NCBI GenBank assembly: GCA_028818385.1
Contig: JAPPNY010000001.1
Coordinates: forward strand, 1-32,611
Direction: 5' to 3'
From: Spirochaetaceae bacterium
GTDB lineage: Bacteria; Spirochaetota; Spirochaetia; SZUA-6; Bin103
DNA length: 32,611 nt
Each line of letters begins with the position of its first letter. Position 1 is the stretch's first letter. Shown piece by piece: positions 25,346 to 32,611 of this stretch. The translations under genes were made by a program, and so were the position numbers. The notes below the pieces were generated by a model that saw nothing but the letters and a program-made list of their open reading frames with translations, was not told the DNA's origin and made no database searches.

Positions 25346-26815
25346 ATGAACGCCGACCGACCGAACATCCTGTTCCTGATGACCGACCAGATGCAGGGCC
25401 GGGTCCTGGATCCCGGCAGTCCCTGCCAGACCCCGCACTTCGATCGCCTGGCGGCGCGCGGCGTGCGCTTTCCGCGGGCATACACGCCCAACGCCGTCTG
25501 CTCGCCCGCGCGGGCCAGCCTGATGACCGGACTGCTCCCGCACTCCCACGGCGTGCTGGAGGTCACCCACTGCGTGGACGACGACCAGTGCAACCTCCGC
25601 ACGGAACATCCGCACTGGGCGCAGCGGCTGCAGGCGGCCGGCTACCGCACCGGCTACTTCGGCAAGTGGCACGTGGAGCGCAGCGACGACCTGCGCCGAT
25701 TCGGCTGGGAGGTGGACGCCGGCACGAAGAGCGCGCGGTACAAGGACGCGCAACGGGCAAGGGGCGCGGCCCCGAAGGACACGGGCTCCTTCAGCCTGCG
25801 CGGGACCAACGACCACCCGCCCGGCTATGACCGGACGCTGCTCTACGGCGTGACCGACACTCCCCCGGAGCGGCGGGGCGTCGGCGTCGCCACGGCGCTC
25901 GCCCGCGAATTCCTGCAGGATGCCGCCTCCGGCGACGATCCGTGGTGCTGCCTTGTGAGCGTGACCGAGCCGCATGACCCGTTCGTCACCGGCGAGGCCG
26001 CGTACGCCCGTTACGACGTGGACACCATCTCCCTGCAGCCCAACGTGCACGACGACCTGGCGGGCCAACCCGGCATCTACCGCAAGGCGGGCAGGACCTG
26101 GCGCCGCATGACCGACCGCCAGCGGCGCGAGGCCGCCGCCTGCTACTACGCGTCGATCACGGAGATCGACGCCCTGTTCGGCAGCCTGATCGACCTGGTC
26201 GACGCCGCCGGCCGGCTCGACGACACGATCGTCGTGCTGACCAGCGACCACGGCGAGCTGCTCGGCGCGCACGGGCTGTACTGCAAGAACGTGAGCGGGT
26301 TCGAGGAGGTCTACCAGATCCCGCTGGTAATCTCAGGGCCCGGTGTCAGCGAGGGAGTCGTGAGCAGGGCGCGGGTCGGCCTGCACGACCTGGCGCCGAC
26401 CCTGCTGGAGCTGGCCGGGCTGGCACCCATCGGCGCGCCGGACTCGGGATCGTTCCGCGCGGTGCTCGCCGACGAGCGCCATGCCGCCGACTACACCCGC
26501 GGGTTCGCCGAGTACCACGGCGGACGCTACCGGCTGACGCAACGCATCGTCTGGGACGGCCCGTGGAAGCTCGTCTGGAACGGCTTCGACTTCGACGAGC
26601 TCTACCACCTCGACGACGACCCCTACGAGATGCGCAACCTGATCGACGATCCCGACCGGCAGGACCAGGTCGCAGCCCTCATGCGCTACGCGTGGCAGGT
26701 CGTGCGCGACACCGATGACCGCGCTCTCTTCAACTCGCACTATCCGATCCTGCGCCTTGCCCCGGTCGGCCCGCGGATACTCGACGAGCAGACACGGCCG
26801 GGGAGGCAGCCATGA
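25346..26815 (+). CDS. Sulfatase (type I, formylglycine-dependent)
   Basis: The 489-residue arylsulfatase-superfamily enzyme has the N-terminal metal site PNILFLMTDQMQGRVLD and the activation motif CSPARASLMTG at 52-62, where Cys52 would be converted to formylglycine. It continues with GYRTGYFGKWH, SVTEPHDPF, VVLTSDHGELLGAHGLYCKN and a C-terminal subdomain with WKLVWNGFDFDELYHLDDDP. The start at 25346 is set by MNADRPNILFLMTDQ. There is no signal peptide, which is unusual for carbohydrate sulfatases and implies desulfation of imported material in the cytoplasm. Its stop overlaps the next gene's ATG by four bases. No sulfatase-maturase (FGE or anSME) is in the window. Confidence 0.93.
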   Translation: MNADRPNILFLMTDQMQGRVLDPGSPCQTPHFDRLAARGVRFPRAYTPNAVCSPARASLMTGLLPHSHGVLEVTHCVDDDQCNLRTEHPHWAQRLQAAGYRTGYFGKWHVERSDDLRRFGWEVDAGTKSARYKDAQRARGAAPKDTGSFSLRGTNDHPPGYDRTLLYGVTDTPPERRGVGVATALAREFLQDAASGDDPWCCLVSVTEPHDPFVTGEAAYARYDVDTISLQPNVHDDLAGQPGIYRKAGRTWRRMTDRQRREAAACYYASITEIDALFGSLIDLVDAAGRLDDTIVVLTSDHGELLGAHGLYCKNVSGFEEVYQIPLVISGPGVSEGVVSRARVGLHDLAPTLLELAGLAPIGAPDSGSFRAVLADERHAADYTRGFAEYHGGRYRLTQRIVWDGPWKLVWNGFDFDELYHLDDDPYEMRNLIDDPDRQDQVAALMRYAWQVVRDTDDRALFNSHYPILRLAPVGPRILDEQTRPGRQP

Positions 26816-28833
26816 ACGAGCGGCTTCTGCGGTATCGCAGCGGCGGTCCGGTCGACCTGGGCTACGGGCTCGGGACCGCGCCGCCGCTCATCCTGCAGCA
26901 CGGCGACCGCCTGGACCTGATGATCGGCACCGATATCTGGACGATGGCCGGCCGGGACGACCGAGGGCTGCCGTGCTACGGTCCGCCCGCCAACGCGGCG
27001 ATCGACGAGAACCTGGGCTGGTCGTCGGTCGAGCGGCGCGGGCAGAAGCGGGTGGCAGCGCTCAGGACCGCGGACGATGGCACGCCGCTGGAGCTGTGGT
27101 CGTTCGCGAGCGGCGAACTGCGGCGCTACCGCGTCTCGTACGACACCGGGTGGACCTTCCGGCCGGCCGGGAGCGCATCGTTTCCCGCGCCCGACGCGAG
27201 CAAGGGACTGGGCACGGTGCAGCTTCTGTCCGAGCCCGGCAGCGCCGCGGCTCCGCACCTTCTCCTCGGCGACAACGACTGGAGGCAGACACAACCCGTG
27301 CCGCCGCAGTGGAACCCGGACCTGCCGTTCCCGGAGGATCTGCGCGTCCGCTACCTCGGCGGCGTCTGGCGCGGGAGAGACGTGACAGGCCGCGTCTACG
27401 TTGCCCGCAACGAAGGCGGTCCCGATTCGCGCTACGAACGGCTGCAGACCGTCCACGCCGGCGAACCGGCATCGCCGGTGCTCGTGGACGGCCGCGCGTC
27501 CCCGCTGCTGGTGCGGCCCTTCGCCGACGGAGAAACGCACCTGCTCGTGGCCGACTTCCGCGGCGGTTTGTACGACTGGCTGCTCGACGCGGCGGCGGTA
27601 GCGGCACGGGGGCGGGTGGCGGCGCTGGAAGCGGGCAGGCTCGCACCCTGCGGCATCGCGACGCAGGACGGGCAGCCCCTGGGCTTTCCCGGCTGCATCG
27701 CCAGCATCGGCGCGCACGACCTGACCCGGAACGGGTACCCCGACCTGCTCTGCACGATGGAGGACGGCTACCTCTACGTGGCCGTCAACGATGGCGCCGC
27801 GTTCGCCCAGCCGGTGCGGCTGCGGCAGGAGCGCGACGTCATCAAGGCCGGCGTTCTGGCCGTCCCCACACCCGTCCTCTCGCCGACGGGCCGCCTGGAC
27901 CTGTACTGCGGCAACGCCAGCGGCGAGATCCTCCACCTGCGCGACACCGCCGCGGCCGGCGAGCCGGCGTTCGCGCCGCCTGTCGCCATCACGGCCGGAG
28001 GCAGGCCGTTCCGTCTCGTGGCCGGCCCGTCGGGCTCGGTGCAGGGGCCGGAGGAGCTGACCTGGGGCTACGTGGGGCCGGCGGCAGCCGAGTGGTCCGA
28101 GCCGGGGGTGACGGACCTGATCCTGGGCTGCATCACCGGGCAGTACTGGCTGATTCCCGGAATGCGAGGCGAGGCCGGGCTACGATGGGGTGAACCGGTG
28201 CCGATGACCTGCGAGGGCCGGCCGTTCGTGGGCGCGTGGCGCGTGCGTCCGAGCGTAGACGACTGGAACGGCGACGGATCGCCGGAGCTGCTCACTCTGG
28301 ACGAGCACGGCTACCTGGCGCTGTACGCGCGCGAAGCGGACGCCGGACCACAGGCCGTGCGACCACTCGGACGGGTGCCCACGGAGTCCGGCGAGCCGCT
28401 GTACGTCGGCGGCCCCAACAGGTTCCCGGAGTTTACCTTCATCGGCCGGTCGAAACTGTTCGCGTACGACTGGGACGGCGACGGGCTCCTGGAGTTGCTG
28501 ATCGGCACCCACTGCAAGCTCCTCCCCACCCACCGCGAGCTCTACCGGCTTTCGCAGGAAGCCAACATCGGCGCCGGCGTCGTCCTGATCGACAACGTCG
28601 GCACCCCCGAAGCGCCCGTGTGGGGAGCGGCCTCGGCGGTGGTCGACCGGGACGGGTGCCCGCTGCTGTTCGGATGCCACAGTTGCGCGCCGATCGTCAT
28701 CGACTGGAACGGTTCGCCGGCCCTGATCGTGGGAACCGAGGACGGCTTCCTGCACCGCTACGACGTGGCGGATCTGGGGCTGTCCCGCGACGTCGTACCG
28801 CCGCTTGCGAGCAAGTCTGAGGGTCCGCCGTAG
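26812..28833 (+). CDS. VCBS/FG-GAP repeat beta-propeller protein
   Basis: The 673-residue protein is built of FG-GAP/VCBS-like repeats. Calcium-type loops DWNGDGSPELL and DWDGDGLLELLIGT are clear, and weaker copies include DLTRNGYPDLLCTMEDGYLY and DWNGSPALIVGTEDGFLHRYD. There is no signal peptide or catalytic motif. Such propellers usually bind glycans or partner proteins. The ATG overlaps the sulfatase stop (ATGA), so the two products are made together; a substrate-presenting or carrier role for the sulfatase is a reasonable guess. Cytoplasmic VCBS proteins are uncommon, since the fold is mostly extracellular. Confidence 0.82.
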   Translation: MNERLLRYRSGGPVDLGYGLGTAPPLILQHGDRLDLMIGTDIWTMAGRDDRGLPCYGPPANAAIDENLGWSSVERRGQKRVAALRTADDGTPLELWSFASGELRRYRVSYDTGWTFRPAGSASFPAPDASKGLGTVQLLSEPGSAAAPHLLLGDNDWRQTQPVPPQWNPDLPFPEDLRVRYLGGVWRGRDVTGRVYVARNEGGPDSRYERLQTVHAGEPASPVLVDGRASPLLVRPFADGETHLLVADFRGGLYDWLLDAAAVAARGRVAALEAGRLAPCGIATQDGQPLGFPGCIASIGAHDLTRNGYPDLLCTMEDGYLYVAVNDGAAFAQPVRLRQERDVIKAGVLAVPTPVLSPTGRLDLYCGNASGEILHLRDTAAAGEPAFAPPVAITAGGRPFRLVAGPSGSVQGPEELTWGYVGPAAAEWSEPGVTDLILGCITGQYWLIPGMRGEAGLRWGEPVPMTCEGRPFVGAWRVRPSVDDWNGDGSPELLTLDEHGYLALYAREADAGPQAVRPLGRVPTESGEPLYVGGPNRFPEFTFIGRSKLFAYDWDGDGLLELLIGTHCKLLPTHRELYRLSQEANIGAGVVLIDNVGTPEAPVWGAASAVVDRDGCPLLFGCHSCAPIVIDWNGSPALIVGTEDGFLHRYDVADLGLSRDVVPPLASKSEGPP

Positions 28834-28848
28834 ACCCGGCGGCACCGG

Positions 28849-29949
28849 CTACGACGCTGCGCGCACCTCGGCGACGTAGACCTGCGCGAAGCCGCCCCGG
28901 TCGCTGGTGAACACCACCTGCCGGCCGTCGGGGGAGAAGGCCGGGTGCGGGTGGGTGTGCTGCGGGGCGTACACTTTCGTCGGGCCGTCGTCGTACGGGC
29001 AGTGGTCGGTGTCCCAGTGCGCGCCCTCGTTGCTGGACTCGGACGCGCAGAGCGGCTGCGGCTCGCCCACCCCGTCGGTGGCGTCGAACACCATCAGCCC
29101 GTTGTCCGGGAAGGTGGTGTCGCTCACCAGCCTCGATCCGTCGCGGCTGATGGCGGCGTGCCAGGCGTTGAAGGAACAGACCCGCCGCACCTTGCCGGTG
29201 TCCACGTCGATGCCGATCATGCCGTGCGGCCACTGGGTGGTGACGATCTCCCGCGTGCCCGGACGCCACGTCTCGTGCACGATCCACTCCTTGGCGGCGG
29301 CGTCGCGCTCGTAGGCCAGCCGGTTCCGGCTGCCGTCGCGCCGCGCCACCCAGATGCGCGCTTGGTAAGACCCGGCGTAGCGGAACCACTCCGCGTCGTC
29401 GGGATGGAACTCCGGGTGGCCGATGCCGTCCGCCTCCAGCACGTAGTCCGCCGCGCCCGAAGCGGTGTCGACCACCAGCATGCGGGAGCGATCGCCGAAG
29501 CTCACGGGTACCGCCCACCAGCGGTCGTCACTGCTGACCGTGGTCGTGCCCATGGCCGCTCCGACCTGGCCTTCGATCGCGGTGCGGCCGTCGTCGAACG
29601 AGAAGAGCTGTTCCTCCCGCCGCGAGCCCACCTCGATCCGCCAGCCGCCGCCGGTGTCGGTGAAGTACACGTGCCGCCCGTCGTGCGAGGGATGGACGGA
29701 CCACTCCGCCAGCCCCTCGTGGTCGGTGAGCTGCACCAGCGTCCCGTCCTCCTGGAGCTCCACGAAGATCTCCGGCCGCCCGCTGCGGTGCGAGACGAAC
29801 ACCAGGTGCCGCATGGCGTCGTCCATCGCCGGCAGGTAGTAGAACGGGTGGTGGTTGATCGAGGGATGGTCAGTGACCTGACGGACTCGTACGCCCGTGT
29901 TCGGATCAGTTCGCGTGCGTCCCTCCGGCGGGTACTCAATGCTGTTCAC
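28849..29949 (-). CDS. Oligogalacturonate lyase family protein (PL22-like)
   Basis: The 366-residue seven-bladed propeller with TolB-like repeats (HPSHDGRHVYFTD, SPDGRQVVFTSDRGG) matches the cytoplasmic oligogalacturonate lyase family (PF14583). Candidate metal ligands are intact: His264 in FNAWHAAIS and Gln330, His333, His335 in QHTHPH. This is the QxxHxH spacing I recall for the Mn-binding Ogl of Yersinia. That enzyme splits digalacturonate to keto-uronates by beta-elimination. The protein begins MNSIEYPPEGRTRTDPNTG and lacks a signal peptide, as expected. It is convergent with the VCBS gene and 63 bases downstream of hicB on the same strand. With the PcRGLX-like protein it gives the window two lyase-type enzymes. 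Some PL22 relatives have other substrates. Confidence 0.85.
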   Translation of the reverse strand: MNSIEYPPEGRTRTDPNTGVRVRQVTDHPSINHHPFYYLPAMDDAMRHLVFVSHRSGRPEIFVELQEDGTLVQLTDHEGLAEWSVHPSHDGRHVYFTDTGGGWRIEVGSRREEQLFSFDDGRTAIEGQVGAAMGTTTVSSDDRWWAVPVSFGDRSRMLVVDTASGAADYVLEADGIGHPEFHPDDAEWFRYAGSYQARIWVARRDGSRNRLAYERDAAAKEWIVHETWRPGTREIVTTQWPHGMIGIDVDTGKVRRVCSFNAWHAAISRDGSRLVSDTTFPDNGLMVFDATDGVGEPQPLCASESSNEGAHWDTDHCPYDDGPTKVYAPQHTHPHPAFSPDGRQVVFTSDRGGFAQVYVAEVRAAS

Positions 29950-30012
29950 GCGGCGAAGTCTGTAGGATGCGCCCCGAGATCCGCAAGTGCGGCTTGTCCC
30001 GAGCAGGGCAGG

Positions 30013-30345
30013 CTATGTGGTCTGCTGCACCGCGCGTTCGACGGTCTCGGCCAGCCAGGCGTTGAGGCTCTTCCCTTCCGTCCGGGCCGCCGCCGTCGCC
30101 GCCCGGTGCACTTCCGGCGTAACCCGGAGGGGGATCCGACCGGAGAATGGTTTGTCGGGCGTCCGCCCTCGTTCGGAACAGACCGCCAAGTACTCATCGA
30201 CGGAGTCGGCGAACGCCTGCCGCAGCTCCATGACGGATTCTCCCTGGAACGTGATCACATCGCGTGTGTCGATCACCTCGCCGTGGAAGATTCCGGCGTC
30301 GTCGTCGAAGGTCACCGCCGCCCGGTATCCGTGATGCTCCATCAT
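30013..30345 (-). CDS. hicB: HicB antitoxin (with C-terminal ribbon-helix-helix)
   Basis: The 110-residue product has an N-terminal degraded RNase-H-like HicB domain (YRAAVTFDDDAGIFHGEVID, then a helix around LRQAFADSVDEYLAVC). The C-terminal RHH DNA-binding segment is GRIPLRVTPEVHRAATAAAR plus SLNAWLAETVERAV (about 68-106). In the family it neutralises HicA and represses its own operon. The start overlaps the hicA stop by four bases; a second Met follows directly. The order hicA then hicB is the common one. The operator-like palindrome upstream of hicA is its likely binding site. Confidence 0.92.
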   Translation of the reverse strand: MMEHHGYRAAVTFDDDAGIFHGEVIDTRDVITFQGESVMELRQAFADSVDEYLAVCSERGRTPDKPFSGRIPLRVTPEVHRAATAAARTEGKSLNAWLAETVERAVQQTT

Positions 30346-30587
30346 GGCTCGTGCCCCTCCTCGTGACCTGGTCGCACCTGGGCTGCCATCAGGAACCTGC
30401 GGACCGACGCTACAGACCCCTTGTCGGTCTCCTTTCGAGGATGCGGGCGGTGGAAGATCGCCAGTACGTCGTTGAGCGTGATCGCAACCCGCGACCCGGT
30501 TCGCTCCTCAATGTCGGCGCCACAGGCCCGCAGCAGGTTCTCGATATCCGCCCATGGGATCCCAGCCCGTGTCGGCCGCTCGAACAC
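30342..30587 (-). CDS. hicA: HicA toxin (mRNA interferase), start uncertain
   Basis: The 81-residue product from the GTG at 30587 has IPWADIENLLRACGADIEER, then GSRVAITLNDVLAIFHRPHPRKETDKGSVASVRRFL, typical of this HicA branch (dsRBD-like fold). Upstream bases in the same frame would encode RRKHQRTLAA, the usual N-terminus, but the ATG expected there (the one at about 30624) is one base out of frame. A single-base deletion may have cut off the natural start, leaving GTG 30587, which has no Shine-Dalgarno sequence. The toxin may be poorly expressed or inactive, or may simply use a near-cognate start. Confidence 0.8.
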   Translation of the reverse strand: MFERPTRAGIPWADIENLLRACGADIEERTGSRVAITLNDVLAIFHRPHPRKETDKGSVASVRRFLMAAQVRPGHEEGHEP

Positions 30588-30616
30588 GGCAGCCAGCGTT
30601 CTCTGATGTTTTCGTC

Positions 30617-30655
30617 TGACATCGCATTAATGTCATTCTTTGACATCATCGTCAA
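30617..30655 (-). promoter_or_regulatory. hicAB promoter with overlapping palindromic operator
   Basis: On the minus strand, TTGACG (30655-30650), an 18-base spacer and ATTAAT (30631-30626) form a plausible promoter. Over the -10 lies the inverted repeat TGACAT (30617-30622) and ATGTCA (30630-30635), with a third half-site TGACAT at 30641-30646 in the spacer. This layout fits autorepression by the RHH domain of HicB, as known for the family. The same region is upstream of the divergent SDR at 30674. Confidence 0.6.
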
Positions 30656-30673
30656 CCGTAGCAGGAGGGTGGT

Positions 30674-31504
30674 ATGGAGGTGTCGATGGAGCGGCAAGCG
30701 GGCGAGGAAGAGCGCAGCCGCCAGCGGCTGGATGGCCGGGTGGCACTGGTCGCCGGCGGTGCGGGCGGCATGGGCTCGGCGGTGGCGCGGCGGTTTGCGG
30801 CGGACGGGGCGCGGGTGGCGGTGGCCGACTATCGGCTCGACGCAGCCGAGGCGGTGGCCGCGGAGTTGACGGGTGCCGGCTCGGAGGTGATGGCGGTGCC
30901 GCTGGACGTCACGGAACCGGATGCATGGCAGGCGGCCGTGGAGCGGGTGGAGTCCCGCTTCGGGAGCCTGACCACCATGTGCTACCTGGCCGGCGGCAAC
31001 CACCGGGTGAGCTACGACGACATGACGGTGGCGCAGTTCCGGCGCATCCTGGAGCTGAACCTGACCGGCATCTTCATCGGCATCAAGGCGGTGGTGCCGG
31101 CCATGCGCCGCGCCGACGGCGGCTGCATCATCAGCGTGGGCTCGCTGGCGTCGCTGCGCGCCGGCGGCGGCGCCCCCGCCTACGCCTGCAGCAAGTTCGG
31201 AGTCAGCGCCCTCACCGCGGCCACGGCAGGCTCCTACGCGGCCGAGGGGATCCGTTGCTGCCAGGTGAACCCCGGCCACGTCGACACGCCGTTCATCCGC
31301 GGCTCTGCCGAGCACAGCCCGAACGACTGGTCCACCTCGATCGACAATCCGGCCAACTACCAGGCCCGCGTCCGCGGCACGCCATGGGGACGCCTGCCCC
31401 GGCCGGAGGAGATCGCCGAGGCGTTCGCCTTCCTCGCCTCCGACGCCGCGGAGATGATCACCGGCTCCGCCATCACCGTGGACGGCGGCGGCGGCCTGGC
31501 CTGA
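30674..31504 (+). CDS. SDR family oxidoreductase (classical)
   Basis: The 276-residue NAD(P)-dependent dehydrogenase has a 20-residue charged N-terminal extension, then GGAGGMG (28-34), the triad Ser157 (ISVGSLAS), Tyr170 and Lys174 (YACSK), and a C-terminal ASDAAEMITGSAITVDGGGG. An Asp after the second strand (AVADYR) suggests NAD preference. The NNAG motif is replaced by YLAGGN. AGGAGGG before the ATG at 30674 supports the start. It is monocistronic and divergent from hicAB. Substrate unknown; similar proteins act on sugar or uronate-derived keto acids (KduD-like). A decayed second copy of its 3' end lies at about 32194-32298. Confidence 0.92.
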   Translation: MEVSMERQAGEEERSRQRLDGRVALVAGGAGGMGSAVARRFAADGARVAVADYRLDAAEAVAAELTGAGSEVMAVPLDVTEPDAWQAAVERVESRFGSLTTMCYLAGGNHRVSYDDMTVAQFRRILELNLTGIFIGIKAVVPAMRRADGGCIISVGSLASLRAGGGAPAYACSKFGVSALTAATAGSYAAEGIRCCQVNPGHVDTPFIRGSAEHSPNDWSTSIDNPANYQARVRGTPWGRLPRPEEIAEAFAFLASDAAEMITGSAITVDGGGGLA

Positions 31505-31533
31505 GCGGGAAGCGTGCATCCCGAACCGCGAGG

Positions 31534-32085
31534 CTATAGCAACCGGTCTACGGAAACGGAGACGTCGGGAAGAGCCAGCGGGTGAATGACGCCGCTATCC
31601 CGCGTCCGCTCGCTTCGATACGTCCCCGCGCCCGGGTCGCGAAACACCAGCACGGCCATGTCCCTGAGATTCACGACCCAATACTCCGGAATGCCCGCCT
31701 CGGCATACAGCCGCTTCTTCTCGTCGAGGTCCCTGCTCAGGCTCGTGTCGGCGTACTCGATGAGCCACAGCACGTTCTCCGGATACGGGTGATGGTCGCG
31801 ATACCCGCGCCCCAACCGCTCCACGATCGCCAGGTCCGGTTCCGGTTCGGAATCGACGGCGACGAGCGTGATCGGCTTCGCCTGCCGCACCTGGGCACGT
31901 TCACCCAACAGCAGCATCAAGTACTCCCCAGCGTCGGTACTGATGGATGCGTGAGGCCTCACACCTTCGGGCGACATGACCACGATCTCCCCGCCGAGCA
32001 ACTCCACGGGCTGACCATCCAGGACGCCCGTGTCGACCACTTGATGGTACTCGGCCAGCGTCCAGGTCTTGGTCATCAGGGCCAT
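31534..32085 (-). CDS. Uma2 family protein (DUF820, PD-(D/E)XK fold)
   Basis: The 183-residue Uma2/DUF820 protein has TWTLAEYHQVVD, VELLGGEIVVMSPEGVRPHA, SEPEPDLAIV and the long conserved block LIEYADTSLSRDLDEKKRLY followed by AEAGIPEYWVV. These supply the Asp, Glu and Lys of a restriction-endonuclease-like fold. Uma2 genes are multi-copy in cyanobacteria and many environmental bacteria; their function is not established. GGAG seven bases before the ATG at 32085 sets the start, and the longer frame to 32283 has no similarity. It is convergent with the SDR at 30674 and ends 30 bases from it. Confidence 0.9.
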   Translation of the reverse strand: MALMTKTWTLAEYHQVVDTGVLDGQPVELLGGEIVVMSPEGVRPHASISTDAGEYLMLLLGERAQVRQAKPITLVAVDSEPEPDLAIVERLGRGYRDHHPYPENVLWLIEYADTSLSRDLDEKKRLYAEAGIPEYWVVNLRDMAVLVFRDPGAGTYRSERTRDSGVIHPLALPDVSVSVDRLL

Positions 32086-32193
32086 GTGCGCTCTCCACCG
32101 TCCATCATAGCCCAATGAATGAAGAGCGGCTCCGAACCCTCGAGGATCAGGAGCGATCGAAACGCAACGGTTCTCGTCGTGCTTCCTGACCGT

Positions 32194-32298
32194 GGGGATG
32201 CTTCCCCCCGACCGGAGGAGAACGCCGAATCGTTCGCGTTCCCTCGCCTCTGACGCCGCAGAGATGATCACCGAGTCCGCCATTACCGTAGACGGCGG
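32194..32298 (+). pseudogene. Remnant of an SDR gene 3' end
   Basis: About 105 bases match the 3' part of the intact SDR (31386-31488), including GCCGCAGAGATGATCACCG (GCCGCGGAGATGATCACCG in the intact gene), and encode ASDAAEMIT(E)SAITVDGG. Two one-base insertions relative to the intact gene break the frame before this segment. No matching 5' part is present. It is a decayed duplicate, or the scar of a recombination that placed Uma2 between two SDR copies. Confidence 0.8.
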
Positions 32299-32304
32299 CC
32301 GATC

Positions 32305-32611
32305 CGTCCCTTCAAGAATCCTTGGAAGATACCATATTGTTATTTATTTTGTTACATTGTTGATGATATGGAAGTGGACATGGATCGGCGTCCGCGTACA
32401 AGATGCGCGCCATGCAAGCCGATTCCGTCTCGACAGCTCTTCGGTCCGGTCCTCGGAAGACTGACCATTCTGCTCCGGTGCCGCGAAGCACTACGCAGGA
32501 ACACAGGCGCATGCGTTCCACCGCCGCCAACACCTGTGGTGGATCGTCCCTGCGTACCTCCTCCTTAGAAACAAGCAGAATCAGGCAGTCTCCGGGACCA
32601 AGTTGAAGCCG
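32305..32611. other. Unassigned right-end stretch with AT-rich patch
   Basis: No credible gene is seen up to the window edge. Positions about 32325-32375 are markedly AT-rich (ATTGTTATTTATTTTGTTAC), unlike the rest of the window, and may be an intergenic promoter region or foreign DNA. The final 200 bases have short open frames without recognisable similarity. Confidence 0.5.

Noticed and set aside
32325..32375. Possible insertion-sequence end or promoter in the AT-rich patch
   Set aside because: No inverted repeat, transposase frame or correctly spaced -35/-10 pair could be found.

Overview
The window is high-GC, gene-dense bacterial DNA from a heterotroph that I cannot assign to a phylum. 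The gene content fits an uncultured environmental or host-associated bacterium that catabolises carbohydrates, of the kind seen in marine and sponge metagenomes. It includes intracellular beta-propeller glycoside-hydrolase-like proteins, an M81 peptidase-like protein, a sulfatase, pectin-lyase relatives, many SDR oxidoreductases, Uma2 and HicAB. No tRNA, rRNA or CRISPR array was found.

Layout. 1-299: apparent 5' end of a group II intron on the minus strand, running off the left edge. 663-866: HicB-like orphan. 7834 down to 1027 (minus strand): an operon-like run of peptide-type ABC solute-binding protein, two permeases, a GH32/43-like beta-propeller protein and an amidohydrolase. No transporter ATPase is present in the window. 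7835-8011: divergent control region carrying a perfect 14-bp inverted repeat. 8012-15571 (plus strand): M81/MlrC-like protein, two tandem copies of the same GH-like family, a cupin and three SDRs. Because members of one enzyme family lie on both sides of the divergent region, the two arms probably form one catabolic regulon.

15596-17441 (minus): SGNH hydrolase and a broken HNH-family gene with an unusually clear promoter. 17694-22053 (plus): SIS-like phosphosugar-binding protein followed one base later by a large PcRGLX/YetA-like (exo-rhamnogalacturonan-lyase type) protein. 22093-23897 (minus): a two-gene AAA ATPase plus DUF4276/TOPRIM-like cassette resembling AbiL-type phage defence. 24022-28833: a sialidase/BNR-like protein (minus) divergent from a sulfatase and VCBS-repeat protein pair (plus). 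28849-29949 (minus): an oligogalacturonate-lyase (PL22) relative with its metal ligands intact. 30013-30587: hicAB with an operator-like palindrome over its promoter. 30674-31504: another SDR. 31534-32085: Uma2. The right end holds a frameshifted SDR remnant and AT-rich unassigned DNA.

How it may work together (inference): oligomers enter through the ABC importer and are processed in the cytoplasm by lyases, a sulfatase, propeller enzymes and SDRs, since only the solute-binding protein has a signal peptide. The substrate may be an acidic, possibly sulfated, pectin- or rhamnogalacturonan-like glycan. Selfish or defence genes (group II intron, HicB orphan, HNH relic, AbiL-like pair, HicAB, Uma2) are scattered between the metabolic blocks.
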